Source of the DNA: Arenimonas sp.
GTDB taxonomy: Bacteria > Pseudomonadota > Gammaproteobacteria > Xanthomonadales > Xanthomonadaceae
Assembly: GCA_026398695.1 (NCBI GenBank)
Contig: JAPLSJ010000086.1
Location: forward strand, 1 to 40,258
Direction: 5' to 3'
DNA length: 40,258 nucleotides
Part shown: one piece after another, positions 1-8,825 of the stretch
Layout of the letters: every line of letters begins with the position of its first letter
Numbering within the stretch: position 1 is the stretch's first letter
The notes under the pieces: model-generated
Databases searched by the model: none
Told to the model about the DNA's origin: nothing
Seen by the model: the letters and a program-made list of their open reading frames with translations, nothing else
Position numbers and translations under genes: made by a program

Positions 1-20
1 TTGGGCGGCCTCTCGCAGGA

Positions 21-2684
21 GTGGGTTTGGACAAGCGGCGCAAGGACGGTGGATTCCTGGGGCAGCCGGCCTGGCTGTGGAGCCTGGGTGCCCTCGCGGT
101 GGGCCTGGCCCTGAGCGGGCTGGCGGCGTCGTTCCACCACCGGGCCCTGGCCCGCTCGGAACACGTGCGGCTGGACCGCCTGGCCGAGCGCAGCTTCGAC
201 GCCGTGGATGCCAAGCTGCAGACCTGCGGCCTGCTGGTGCGCTCGGTGCAGGCGCTGTTCCTGTCGTCGGACGAGGTGACCACGGCCGAGTTCGAGGCGA
301 TGTACGCCAACCTGCGGCCGCGCGAACAGTTCCCCAGCCTGCAGGCCATCGCCTACGCCGAGCGGAGCACCGCCGACGCGACCGGCGCCGAGCACTACGT
401 GACCCGGCTGGTGGCTCCGTTGCCCGGCAACCGGCAGCTGTTGGGCCTGGACATCACCACCCAGCCGGCCAATCTGGCCGCCGCGCGCTTCTCCCGCGAC
501 GCCGACCGCCCGGTGATGTCCGCGGCTTTCCAGCTGATCCAGCGCAGGGGCATGCCCGGGCCGAACGAGGGCGTCACCATCCGCCTGCCCGTCTTCAGCG
601 GCGGCCCGCAGCCGGCCAACCTGTCGGAGCGGCGGGCGCGCGAACTGGGCTCGCTGGCGGCATCGTTCCGGGTCGCCGGGCTGATCGAGGACGCGCTGCC
701 GGCGGAGACGCTGGAGCGGTTCGACGTGAAGGTGCTCGACATCACCGACGGCGGCGGCCGGCTGCTGTACGGCAGCAGCGACCAGGAAAAATCCACCCGC
801 GACACCCCGCTGTTCGAGCGCGACATCCGCTACGGCGGCCGCGTCTGGCGCGTGCAGGCGCAGGGGCGTGCGGCGGGCGGCGAGGCCGTCACCATGCCTT
901 GGCTCACCTTCGGCATCGGCGTGCTGGCCAGCGTGCTGCTGGCCACCCTGGCCTGGTCCATCGCCGGCACCCGCGCCCGCGCGCTGGCGCTGGCCCGCGA
1001 CCTGTCGGGGCAGTACCGGCAGAGCGAAGAACGCTTCCGCGTGCTCAACGAACTGCTGCCGGCGCTGGTGATGCTGGCGCGCGAGGACGACGGCCGCCTG
1101 GTGTATGCCAACCAGGCCTGCCGTGACCGCCTGTCCATCGGCGAAGACACCCAGCAGTTCCGGCTGGGCGACCTGGTGGAGGACGCCACCCTGCGTGCGC
1201 GCATCGCCGCCGCCAGCCACGGCCTGGGCACCCTGCTCAACGAATCCGCGCGGCTCAAGGTGCCGGGCCATGACTCGTTCTGGGCCACGCTGTCGGTGTC
1301 GCGCATCCTGCTGGGCGACGAGCCGCACCTGCTGGCCGTGGCCAACGACATCACCGAGCTGCGCGTGCTGAGCGAAGAGCTGAGCTACCAGGCCAGCCAC
1401 GACTCGCTGACTTCGCTCTACAACCGGCGCGAATTCGAGCGCCGCCTCAGCGCGGCCATCGCCGCCCAGGACGCCGGCGCCGCGCCCGGGGCGCTGCTGT
1501 ACATGGACCTGGACCAGTTCAAGCTGATCAACGACACCTCGGGCCATTTCGCCGGCGACCAGCTGCTGGCGCAGCTGGCCTCGCTGTTCGGGGGCATCCT
1601 GCCCGACAAGGCCGTGGTGGCGCGGCTGGGCGGCGACGAGTTCGCGATCCTGCTCGAGCAGACCGACGAAGCGCGCGCGCTGGCGCTGGCTGAAACGGTG
1701 CGCCAGGAGATCGACGGCTATGTGTTCGGCTGGGAACAGCGCAACTACACCATCAGCGCCAGCATCGGCGTGGTGATGCTGGCGGGCCCGGGGCTGAGCC
1801 AGCGGGCGCTGATGGCCCATGCCGACACCGCCTGCTACATGGCCAAGGAACGCGGCCGCAACCGCGTGCACCTGTTCTCGGAAGGCGATGCCACCACCAC
1901 CCAGCTCCGCAGCGAGATGGAGTGGGCCGGTCGCATCCGCCAGGGGCTGTCCGACGACCGCTTCGTGCTGCATTTCCAGGAGCTGGCGCCGCTGTGGGCG
2001 GGTGAGCCGTCCGAAGGCGTGCACATGGAAATGCTGGTGCGCCTGCGCGACGACGCCGGCGCCATCGTGCCGCCCGGCGCCTTCATCCCCGCCGCCGAGC
2101 GCTTCGGCCTGATGCCGCAGCTCGACCGCTGGGTGGTGGACACCGCGCTGGCCAACTTCAACCGGCTGCACCCGTCGGGCAAGCCGGTGGCGCTGTGCGC
2201 CATCAACCTGTCGGGGCCCACGTTCGAGGACGAAACCTTCGCCGACTTCGTGCTTCAGCGGCTGCAGCAGTACGACGTGTCGCCGGGGCGCATCTGCTTC
2301 GAGATCACCGAGACCGCGGCCATGAGCAGCATGACCCGCGCGGTGGAGTTCATGCAGCGCCTGCGCAGCGTGGGCTGCAAGTTCTCGCTGGACGACTTCG
2401 GTTCGGGCATGGCCTCGTTCGGCTACCTCAAGAACCTGCCGGTGGACTTCCTGAAGATCGACGGCAGCTTCATCCGCAACATCGAGACCGACCCGGTGAG
2501 CTATTCGATCGTGCGCGCGGTCACCGACATCGGCCACCAGCTGGGACTGAAGGTGGTGGCGGAGTGGGTGGCGGACGATCGTGCGCGCGACCTGCTGCGC
2601 GGGCTGAGCGTGGACTATGCCCAGGGTTTCGCCATCCATCGCCCCGAAGCGGCGCTCTGCTTCCGCAACCCGCCTGCCGCCTAG
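21..2684 (+). CDS. CHASE-PAS-GGDEF-EAL membrane c-di-GMP signalling protein
   Basis: This protein probably makes and/or breaks cyclic di-GMP at the inner membrane in response to a periplasmic signal. A first membrane helix (about residues 16-38) and a second (about 293-316) flank a periplasmic CHASE-type sensor. A PAS domain (about 335-455), a GGDEF domain with intact GGDEF at 537-541, and an EAL domain (about 640-880) follow. The EAL signature reads EML at 670-672. The other metal and catalytic motifs (NLSG, EITE, DDFGSG, KIDG, a late AEW and YAQGF) are present, so phosphodiesterase activity is plausible. No RxxD inhibitory site lies five residues before GGDEF. The GTG start at 21 is uncertain: AGGA directly abuts it and the frame is open to the window edge, so the gene may begin upstream. 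Its stop overlaps the stop of the convergent apbE-like gene. Confidence 0.9.
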   Translation: MGLDKRRKDGGFLGQPAWLWSLGALAVGLALSGLAASFHHRALARSEHVRLDRLAERSFDAVDAKLQTCGLLVRSVQALFLSSDEVTTAEFEAMYANLRPREQFPSLQAIAYAERSTADATGAEHYVTRLVAPLPGNRQLLGLDITTQPANLAAARFSRDADRPVMSAAFQLIQRRGMPGPNEGVTIRLPVFSGGPQPANLSERRARELGSLAASFRVAGLIEDALPAETLERFDVKVLDITDGGGRLLYGSSDQEKSTRDTPLFERDIRYGGRVWRVQAQGRAAGGEAVTMPWLTFGIGVLASVLLATLAWSIAGTRARALALARDLSGQYRQSEERFRVLNELLPALVMLAREDDGRLVYANQACRDRLSIGEDTQQFRLGDLVEDATLRARIAAASHGLGTLLNESARLKVPGHDSFWATLSVSRILLGDEPHLLAVANDITELRVLSEELSYQASHDSLTSLYNRREFERRLSAAIAAQDAGAAPGALLYMDLDQFKLINDTSGHFAGDQLLAQLASLFGGILPDKAVVARLGGDEFAILLEQTDEARALALAETVRQEIDGYVFGWEQRNYTISASIGVVMLAGPGLSQRALMAHADTACYMAKERGRNRVHLFSEGDATTTQLRSEMEWAGRIRQGLSDDRFVLHFQELAPLWAGEPSEGVHMEMLVRLRDDAGAIVPPGAFIPAAERFGLMPQLDRWVVDTALANFNRLHPSGKPVALCAINLSGPTFEDETFADFVLQRLQQYDVSPGRICFEITETAAMSSMTRAVEFMQRLRSVGCKFSLDDFGSGMASFGYLKNLPVDFLKIDGSFIRNIETDPVSYSIVRAVTDIGHQLGLKVVAEWVADDRARDLLRGLSVDYAQGFAIHRPEAALCFRNPPAA

Positions 2685-3766
2685 GGCACTACGCAGTCCG
2701 GGCCCAGGTCCAGGGGTTGGCCCAGCGGTACCGGGTCGCGCAGCAGCTCGAGCCGCGACGCCATCGCCGCGGTGACCAGCATTTCGTTTTCCTCGGTGAC
2801 CATCAGCGCGCAGGCCAGGCCCATGCGCCGCGCCAGCCGCTCGAAGCCGGCCGGGCCGGCGACGAACAGCGCGGTGGCGCCCGTGTCCGCGCGCAGCGGG
2901 TCGGTGTGCAGCACCACCACCGCGGCGGCGCCGCGCGCCGGATGGCCGGTGCGCGGATCGAGGATGTGCGACCAGCGCGCGCCGGACGGGGAGTCGCGGA
3001 ACTTGCTGTAGTTGCCGGTGCTGAACAGGGCTTCGCCGTCCTGCAGCGCCACGCCGCCCAGCACGCCGCCGAACGGGTCGCGCAGCGCAACCTGCCAGGG
3101 CTGGCCATCGCCGTCACCCAGGGCCATGACGTCGCCGCCCAGGCTCACCAGCGCGTGCTCGATGCCGTGCCTGGCCAGGAGGGCCATGGCGGATTCCGCG
3201 GCGGCGCCTTCGGCGATGGCGCCGAAATCCAGCTGCACGCGCGGGTTGCTGCTCTGCATCCGGTCGCCGCGCACCTGCACGTCGGCGATGCCCGGCCGCT
3301 GCGCGCGCCACTGCTCCAGCGTCTCTTCGGTAGGCGCCGGCGTGAGCACCGGGTAGGTGGAGGTGTGGAAACCCCAGGCCGCCACCAGGCCACCGACCGC
3401 GGGGTCGAACAGCCCGTCGCTGGCTTCCGACAGCGGCTTGGAGCGCTCGACCAGGTCGATGACCGACGCCGGTGCCGGCGCCGATTGCCCGGCGGCGAAC
3501 GCGGCGTTGATGCGGGTGACGTCCGACGGCATCCAGGCGTGCCATTCGCCCTCGCGCCGGGTGAGCAGGGCCGACAGTTCGGCGATCGCCGCCCGTGCCT
3601 TGGCCGGCTCGGCGCCGCGGATTTCGATCTGCGTGGTGGAGCCGAAGACGTGGATCTCTTCGGTGACCGGGGCAGGGCCGCGCGAACAGGCGGCCAGCGC
3701 CGCCAGCACGCAGGCGGCCATGCAAAGCCTTGGCCGGACCTCAGACGTACTGGCTGCCGGGAGCAT
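2681..3766 (-). CDS. apbE: FAD:protein FMN transferase (ApbE family) lipoprotein
   Basis: ApbE enzymes attach FMN covalently to threonine residues of exported flavoproteins such as Nqr/Rnf subunits, in the periplasm. Family motifs are clear: LDFGAIAEG, LVSLGGDV, SHILDPRTGHP and a late DTGATAL. The length of 361 aa is normal. The ATG at 3766 is chosen because it gives an n-region with arginines, a hydrophobic core and the lipobox LAAC. It overlaps the end of the PilZ gene by 26 nt. The ATG at 3721, with AAGG upstream, is a possible alternative but leaves a very short signal peptide without positive charge. It is last in a DUF1631-PilZ-apbE operon. No Nqr or Rnf genes are in the window, so the substrate is unknown. 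Confidence 0.88.
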   Translation of the reverse strand: MLPAASTSEVRPRLCMAACVLAALAACSRGPAPVTEEIHVFGSTTQIEIRGAEPAKARAAIAELSALLTRREGEWHAWMPSDVTRINAAFAAGQSAPAPASVIDLVERSKPLSEASDGLFDPAVGGLVAAWGFHTSTYPVLTPAPTEETLEQWRAQRPGIADVQVRGDRMQSSNPRVQLDFGAIAEGAAAESAMALLARHGIEHALVSLGGDVMALGDGDGQPWQVALRDPFGGVLGGVALQDGEALFSTGNYSKFRDSPSGARWSHILDPRTGHPARGAAAVVVLHTDPLRADTGATALFVAGPAGFERLARRMGLACALMVTEENEMLVTAAMASRLELLRDPVPLGQPLDLGPDCVVP

Positions 3767-4085
3767 CCACCCACTCGCGGATGAAGGCGACGTCCTCGGG
3801 GGCCACGTCGATGAAGCGGAAGCCGGTCCAGACCTGGCCCGGCGCCGCCGCTTCGTCGGACCACAGTTCGTGGGCACCGACATCGACACTGCGCTGGCTG
3901 CCGTCGCTGGCGGTCAGGGTGAAGCGCAGCTGGAACAGCGCATCGCTGATCACCGCCTCGCCCAGGATCAGCAGCATGCCGGTCTCGGAGAGGTTGCTGA
4001 GCTTGCCGATGACGCGGCTGGTCATCGTGTCCACCACGTCGATGTTGCCGACCTTGCGGCGCTTGGCGCGACGGTACTCGTTCAT
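3741..4085 (-). CDS. PilZ-domain protein (c-di-GMP receptor)
   Basis: A 114-residue single-domain PilZ protein. The N-terminal RRAKRR arginine patch and the following NLSETG (NxSxxG type) are the two c-di-GMP-binding motifs of the family. A beta-barrel-like sequence follows, so ligand binding is likely. Its start codon overlaps the stop of the DUF1631 gene (ATGA), implying translational coupling. DUF1631 proteins carry a C-terminal region reminiscent of PilZ-type modules, so the two products may act together. The neighbouring convergent GGDEF/EAL gene makes a local c-di-GMP connection plausible. The effector target cannot be read from the sequence. Confidence 0.88.
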   Translation of the reverse strand: MNEYRRAKRRKVGNIDVVDTMTSRVIGKLSNLSETGMLLILGEAVISDALFQLRFTLTASDGSQRSVDVGAHELWSDEAAAPGQVWTGFRFIDVAPEDVAFIREWVDAPGSQYV

Positions 4086-6511
4086 CGGGCGGGCGCCTCG
4101 GCAGGGGCCTGGCCGGCGAAGGAGCGCAGGGCGCTCATCACGGTGTTCCAGGCGCGGTCGATCAGGGTGCCCTTTTCTTCCTCGACCAGCTTCACCTGGC
4201 CCTGGATCATGGCCTTGGCGAGTCCATCGAGCGTGTGGTCACCCACCTTTTGGCCGCGGTGGTTCACGAACAGCACCTGGCCGGTGACCGGCGAGAACCA
4301 CGACATGCGGCGCCGCACCTTCTCGCCCTGCTGGTTGAGCTTGAACTCGAACCAGGTGCCGAAGGGCAGCTGGCGGATCTGCGTAACGCGCATTTGCTCT
4401 TCGGCGGTGAGGACGGGCTTCTTGTTCTTCTTGACCTGCTGCAGGTCCTCGCCCAGGCGGGCGCGGGCCTTGAGCCGCATGGTCAGCTCGGTGCGGCTGG
4501 CGGACGAATCGTCGTCGACGCCGGCCTGCGGGTCGACCAGGCGCTGCGCGATCGCGGACGCCTCTTCGGCGTGGTAGCCCACCTGGGTCAGCGACGACTG
4601 GATCTCGCTGCGCAGGCCCTGGGCGTCTTCGCTGGTGAGCGAGTTGGCGCCCGCCGGGTTCTTGGCCACCGAGATCAGGCGCTCGGCGATTTCCAGGTGC
4701 TGCTTCCAGGCTTCGGAATCCTCGCCCTGGCGCAGGGACGTCAGCGCCATCACGTCGGTCCAGGCCTGGCTGAGCAGGGTGTGGGTGAAGCGGGGCAGGT
4801 TCTGCTTGTTGAGCAGGTTCTCCACCACCGACGCGGCGCGCTCGCGCGCCATCGCCAGTTTTTCCTTGCCGCGCGCTGCTTCCACGTGGCGCTTCTCGGC
4901 CACCTCGGCCTTGCGCGTCACCGTCTGCAGGTGGCCGCTGAGGTCCTCGAGCAGGTTGTTGAACAGGCCCAGGTCGCCGTCGAAGTCGCGCACCGTGCGG
5001 TCCACCACCGACTGCATCTTGCCCACCAGCTGCTGGTCGGCGTCTTCCTCGCTGAGCCAGTAGGCGCCGGTTTCGGCGATGGTGTTGAGCATCTGCCGCG
5101 CCGGGTGCTGCTGGCGGGTGAAGAAGGCCTTGTCCTGGATCGCCACGCGCAGCAGGGGCACCTGCAGCTTGGCCAGCAGGGCGGACGCGGGGCTGTTGGG
5201 CCGCACGTCCTTCATGATGTGGTCGAACAGCATGCCCACCAGGTCGATGGCGTCGCCGTCCTCTTCGGCCAGCGCCGGCGGCTTGCCGTCGGGCGTGCTC
5301 TGGCGCAGCTGCGCCAGCAGGTCCTGCTTGAGGTGGGTGATGGTGCGCTGGGCAGGCTTGCCGTTCACCATCACCGTGGTGTTGGTCTTCTGCTGCAGCT
5401 GGCCCAGCACGTCCTGCACCTGCTGCGTGCTCACCAGCTCGGTGGCACCGGCGCTGGCCGGGCGGCCACCGACCAGTTTGCCCAACAGCTGGCGTCGGCC
5501 CGCGAGCAGATGGCGCATCTGCTGGAAGGTGTCGTCCGCGGCGCCGCCATCCTGGGGGCCGTGGCCCGCCGGCATTCCGCCGGGGTCGGCACCGCCGCCC
5601 GCCGCACCGCCGCCCTGACTGCCGGTGCCGCCCTGACCGCCGGGGCCGCCGGTGCCGCCGGGGCCACCAAGGCCACCAAGGTTGCCAGGGCCGCCCGCAC
5701 GGGCGCCGCCCGGGGAGGCGCCCGCGCCGCGAGCGGTGGCGTCGGCATCGCCGGCCGGCTTGGGGCGTCGTTCCTGCGTGGTCGCGGCCGGCGACGCCGC
5801 ACGCTGCCGCACGGGCACGTAGTGCAGGTTGGGCAGCACGCCGTTGCGCGACAGGTAGGTGTTGATGGATTCGATGAAGGTGCCGTACAGCGGCATCAGG
5901 TGCCGCTCGAAGGTGCGGAACAGCAGCAGGCGGTGTTCGCTGCTCAGCTCCAGGCAGTCGCAGGACTGCCGGATCATGCGGCACAGGGCCTGCGGGCCGA
6001 TCGGCAGGTTTTCGGCGTCGAAGGCCGGCTTGCCCGCCACCACGCCGAAGCGCTGGCCCAGCAGGTAGAGCGGAAGGCTGCTGCGGACCTCGGCGCGGCT
6101 GGCGATCTCGGCCAGCACCGTGCTCTCGTCCATGTCCATGTTCTCGACCAGGGACAGCTCGCCGCGTGCGTTCCGGAAGGTGGTGGCCACCGGCTTGGTG
6201 CCGGGCGGGTCCTTGATGCAGGCCAGTTCGGCCTCCAGCGCGATCAGGAAACGGGGCACGAGGTCAGGGCGGGTGCGCTTGACCAGGCGCTGCGCCTCGA
6301 GCCAGCGGATCTGCACCATGTTGCTGCGCGCCTGCTCGGCGTACTTGAACAGCTGCTGCTCAAACTCGTTGAGCATGGCTACCAGGGTGCGCTCGATCTC
6401 GTCGGACGAATACTCGAGGATCCCACCCAGCAGCATGCGCACGCGTTCAGGCAAAGCCCGTGACGCCAGCGTCGGTGCGGACGCGTGCGGAGGTGTGCCC
6501 GGTGAGGACAT
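4082..6511 (-). CDS. DUF1631 family protein with glycine-rich linker
   Basis: An 809-aa cytoplasmic-looking protein of the DUF1631 family, common in Xanthomonads and Pseudomonads and not well characterised. The N-terminal helical region (about 20-230) and C-terminal half (about 325-800) are separated by a linker (about 262-324) made almost wholly of glycine, proline, alanine and threonine. The C-terminal module contains the family signature GTWFEF, a run of arginines, SWFSP and LFVN. No signal peptide or membrane helix is seen. The ATG at 6511 has GGAG about 9 nt upstream. The stop overlaps the PilZ start, so the two are probably translated together. No biochemical function can be assigned. 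Confidence 0.85.
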   Translation of the reverse strand: MSSPGTPPHASAPTLASRALPERVRMLLGGILEYSSDEIERTLVAMLNEFEQQLFKYAEQARSNMVQIRWLEAQRLVKRTRPDLVPRFLIALEAELACIKDPPGTKPVATTFRNARGELSLVENMDMDESTVLAEIASRAEVRSSLPLYLLGQRFGVVAGKPAFDAENLPIGPQALCRMIRQSCDCLELSSEHRLLLFRTFERHLMPLYGTFIESINTYLSRNGVLPNLHYVPVRQRAASPAATTQERRPKPAGDADATARGAGASPGGARAGGPGNLGGLGGPGGTGGPGGQGGTGSQGGGAAGGGADPGGMPAGHGPQDGGAADDTFQQMRHLLAGRRQLLGKLVGGRPASAGATELVSTQQVQDVLGQLQQKTNTTVMVNGKPAQRTITHLKQDLLAQLRQSTPDGKPPALAEEDGDAIDLVGMLFDHIMKDVRPNSPASALLAKLQVPLLRVAIQDKAFFTRQQHPARQMLNTIAETGAYWLSEEDADQQLVGKMQSVVDRTVRDFDGDLGLFNNLLEDLSGHLQTVTRKAEVAEKRHVEAARGKEKLAMARERAASVVENLLNKQNLPRFTHTLLSQAWTDVMALTSLRQGEDSEAWKQHLEIAERLISVAKNPAGANSLTSEDAQGLRSEIQSSLTQVGYHAEEASAIAQRLVDPQAGVDDDSSASRTELTMRLKARARLGEDLQQVKKNKKPVLTAEEQMRVTQIRQLPFGTWFEFKLNQQGEKVRRRMSWFSPVTGQVLFVNHRGQKVGDHTLDGLAKAMIQGQVKLVEEEKGTLIDRAWNTVMSALRSFAGQAPAEAPAR

Positions 6512-6583
6512 TCTGCGCTCCGTTGTAGGATTCCCGGGCTGATTCTAGGCGCAGCCGTGCCCCGGTGCATAGGTCGGAAGCCA

Positions 6584-6605
6584 CCGCCCGGCCAAGGCCG
6601 GGCGG
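6584..6605 (-). terminator. GC-rich perfect hairpin downstream of btuB
   Basis: Two perfect 10-bp arms with a 2-nt loop lie between the btuB stop and the DUF1631 start. There is no long T-run on the minus strand after it, so it is at best an imperfect intrinsic terminator or an mRNA-stabilising hairpin. Confidence 0.4.
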
Positions 6606-6618
6606 CTGGCCGGAGGTC

Positions 6619-8433
6619 TCAGCGTTTGTCGTTCCAGACCAGGCTCAGCACCCCGCTGCGGCCCGGAGTGTTATAGCCGCTCACCATCTCGTAGTCGCGG
6701 TCGGTGAGGTTTTCGAGCCTCGCCTCGAGCCGCCAGGCCGGGCCGAGCGGCAGGGCCAGGCGCAGGTGCAGCAGGGAGTAGGCGTCGAGCCGTGCGCCGA
6801 AGTCGGGGCGGTCCGACACGTAGTCGCCGTCCAGTGCGAGCTCCAGGCCGTTGCCGAACCGGTAGCCCAGGTCCACGTGGGCCTTTCGGTCGGCGCGCCT
6901 GAGCAGGGCCGTGCCGGTGCTGGCGTTCACCGCGTCCTGCCAGGCCAGGTTGCCGCCGGCGTTCCAGCCGCCGCGCTCGACCCGGTATTCCAGCTCCACG
7001 CCTTCGAGTTCGGCCCGGTTGATGTTGATGGCGTTGTTGGTCACCGGCGCCGCGAAGGCGATCAGGTCACGCACCCGCGAGCGGTAGACCGACAGGCCCA
7101 GGCGCTGGCCGGCCGCGGGCTCGAACTCCAGGCCCGCTTCCCAGGTGCGGGACGACTCGGGGCGCAGGTCGGGGTTGCCGGCGTAGCCGAAGCCCGAGTC
7201 GGGGTAGTACAGCTCGTTGAAGTTCGGGGCCCGGAAGCCCTCGCCCCACGACAGGCGCACGCGCGCCCGCTCGCTCAGGCTCCAGCCCCAGCCGACGTTG
7301 CCCGAGGTGGCGCCGCCGAACTGGTCGCTGTCGTCATGGCGCAGCGACAGGTCCAGCACGTGCGCGCCGAACCGGCCGCCGTAGGCCACGAAGGCCGCCT
7401 TGCTGGTGCGCTGCTGGTCGAACACTTCGCCGTCGAACACGTTCTGCGAGGCGCCATTTTCGCGCTGCCAGTTCAGGCCGACGCTGAGGGTGGCGTTGGC
7501 GCCGGCGTCGAGGCTGTTGAGCCAGTCCACGCTGGTGCGGCGGCTCTGGAACTGGTTGCTGAAGCTGCTGGTGGTGTCCAGGTCCTCACGGGCGTGGCCC
7601 ACGGTGAGCTGGTGGGTCCAGCCCTGTCGCAGGTCGCCGCCGAGGGTGACGCCGGCGGAGCTGTTGCGCGCCTCGGTCTGGCCCCGGTCGAACTCGACGT
7701 CGGCATTCGTGCTGATGGCCGTGAACGCCAACCGCTGGCTGCCCAGCGCAGTGCGGCCGCGCAGGCTGAGGTTGCGGTTGCGGTAGCCGTCGCGGTCGGG
7801 GTCGTAGGACCAGGCGCCCGCGTTGGTGGCCGAGAATCCTTGCAGCTGCTGGTAGCCGGCGGTGAAGCCCAGGCTGCTGTCCCCGTCGCCGAAGCCGGTG
7901 CCCGCGCTGGCGCCGGCCCGGCCGTAGCTGCCGGCCAGCACGCGCACGGACGCCTGGGACGGGTCGCGGGTGAACACGTGGATCACGCCGCCAATGGCGT
8001 CCGAGCCCCAGAACGCGGCGCGCGGACCGCGCACGATCTCGATCCGCTCGATCTGCTCGAGCGGCAGGTGCGCGAAGTCGAACACGCCCTGGCCGGTGGA
8101 CCCGACCCGGATGCCGTCCACCAGCACCAGGCCATGGTTGGAATTGCCGCCGCGCAGGAACACCGCGCTGCCGCTGCCGGGGCCACCGGTGCGGGCGATG
8201 TCCACGCCCACCTGGCGGCCCAGCAGGTCGAGCAGGTCGGGGGCCTGGCTGGCCTCGATGTCGGCCCGGGTGATGACGGTGACCGAGGCCAGGGCCTCGT
8301 CCAGCGGGCGTTCGATGCGGCTGGCCGTGACCTGCACGGTGTCGAGGGTCTTGGCGTCGCTGGCCAGGACGGCCGGCGACAGGCAAAGCGAGATCGCCGC
8401 GCAAAGCGCGGTCTTGTGGATCGTCTGGTACAT
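6619..8433 (-). CDS. btuB: TonB-dependent vitamin B12 receptor (BtuB-like)
   Basis: An outer-membrane TonB-dependent receptor of 604 aa, inferred to import cobalamin. The signal peptide covers residues 1-24 and the TonB box (TVQVTAS) lies at 32-38. The plug domain contains ITRADI, VDGIRVG, IERIEIVRGP and GSDAIGGVI, followed by a 22-strand barrel-type sequence. The substrate call rests on the cobalamin riboswitch directly upstream on the same strand. The ATG at 8433 is preceded by a strong AGGAGG Shine-Dalgarno site; the open frame upstream of it is riboswitch RNA and is not coding. The C-terminus ends VWNDKR instead of the usual terminal aromatic residue. No cobalamin ABC transporter or cob genes are adjacent. 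Confidence 0.9.
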   Translation of the reverse strand: MYQTIHKTALCAAISLCLSPAVLASDAKTLDTVQVTASRIERPLDEALASVTVITRADIEASQAPDLLDLLGRQVGVDIARTGGPGSGSAVFLRGGNSNHGLVLVDGIRVGSTGQGVFDFAHLPLEQIERIEIVRGPRAAFWGSDAIGGVIHVFTRDPSQASVRVLAGSYGRAGASAGTGFGDGDSSLGFTAGYQQLQGFSATNAGAWSYDPDRDGYRNRNLSLRGRTALGSQRLAFTAISTNADVEFDRGQTEARNSSAGVTLGGDLRQGWTHQLTVGHAREDLDTTSSFSNQFQSRRTSVDWLNSLDAGANATLSVGLNWQRENGASQNVFDGEVFDQQRTSKAAFVAYGGRFGAHVLDLSLRHDDSDQFGGATSGNVGWGWSLSERARVRLSWGEGFRAPNFNELYYPDSGFGYAGNPDLRPESSRTWEAGLEFEPAAGQRLGLSVYRSRVRDLIAFAAPVTNNAININRAELEGVELEYRVERGGWNAGGNLAWQDAVNASTGTALLRRADRKAHVDLGYRFGNGLELALDGDYVSDRPDFGARLDAYSLLHLRLALPLGPAWRLEARLENLTDRDYEMVSGYNTPGRSGVLSLVWNDKR

Positions 8434-8562
8434 GGAGTTCCTCCTGGAACGCTCACCCGCGGTTCGTGGAGCACGAAGCGGGGGGTGCCGGGGAAACGAA
8501 GGGTGCTGCAGCGGAACGCAGGCCACGACGCCGCCCCGCTGCCCTCCGCAACGTGCCGTGTT

Positions 8563-8584
8563 GGCCATTCCGTGGGGAATGGCC
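8563..8584 (-). promoter_or_regulatory. Hairpin just downstream of the riboswitch aptamer
   Basis: A perfect 9-bp stem with a 4-nt loop lies between the B12 aptamer and the btuB ribosome binding site. It follows the aptamer by 5 nt and could be part of the expression platform. No T-run follows, so translational or Rho-dependent control is more likely than intrinsic termination. Confidence 0.45.
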
Positions 8585-8589
8585 GTGCA

Positions 8590-8747
8590 CCAGGCCGGTC
8601 TCCGGGCTTGCCAGGGGTGCGGGATGGGTTCCGTACCGGGTTTCCGCCTTCCCATGCCCGGGGGGCACAGTGGCTTGCTGGAAACTTGTCCTGGCCTACC
8701 GTTGCGGGGGCAGCGCCGGATTCAGACCGGCTTCCCGTACACCTGGG
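8590..8747 (-). ncRNA. Cobalamin (adenosylcobalamin) riboswitch
   Basis: Read on the minus strand, this leader contains the conserved core of a cobalamin riboswitch: GGGAAGCCGGT, an internal CCGGCGCTGCCCCCGCAACGG-type stretch, and the 3' B12 box (plus coordinates 8591-8610) of the form AAGCCCGGAGACCGGCC. The ends can close a P1 helix (CCAGG at 8746-8742 with CCTGG at 8594-8590). It lies about 155 nt upstream of the btuB start. High cobalamin is expected to repress btuB. The family assignment is by conserved core; the exact ends are estimated. Confidence 0.92.
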
Positions 8748-8756
8748 GCGGCGTGA

Positions 8757-8762
8757 AGTCTA
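8757..8762 (-). promoter_or_regulatory. Possible -10 element of btuB
   Basis: TAGACT on the minus strand would place transcription start around 8750, right at the 5' end of the riboswitch. No convincing -35 hexamer is seen 16-18 nt upstream, so this is tentative. The rest of the stretch 8763-8825 shows nothing recognisable. Confidence 0.3.
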
Positions 8763-8825
8763 AGCGAAGACGGGCTTGGTCGTCGCGGTCGGCGTCCAGG
8801 CTCCGGGGCCCGTGACGAACCCGGG

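Noticed and set aside
8434-8655. N-terminal extension of btuB through the leader
   Set aside because: It translates the riboswitch; the ATG at 8433 has a strong AGGAGG and gives a proper signal peptide.
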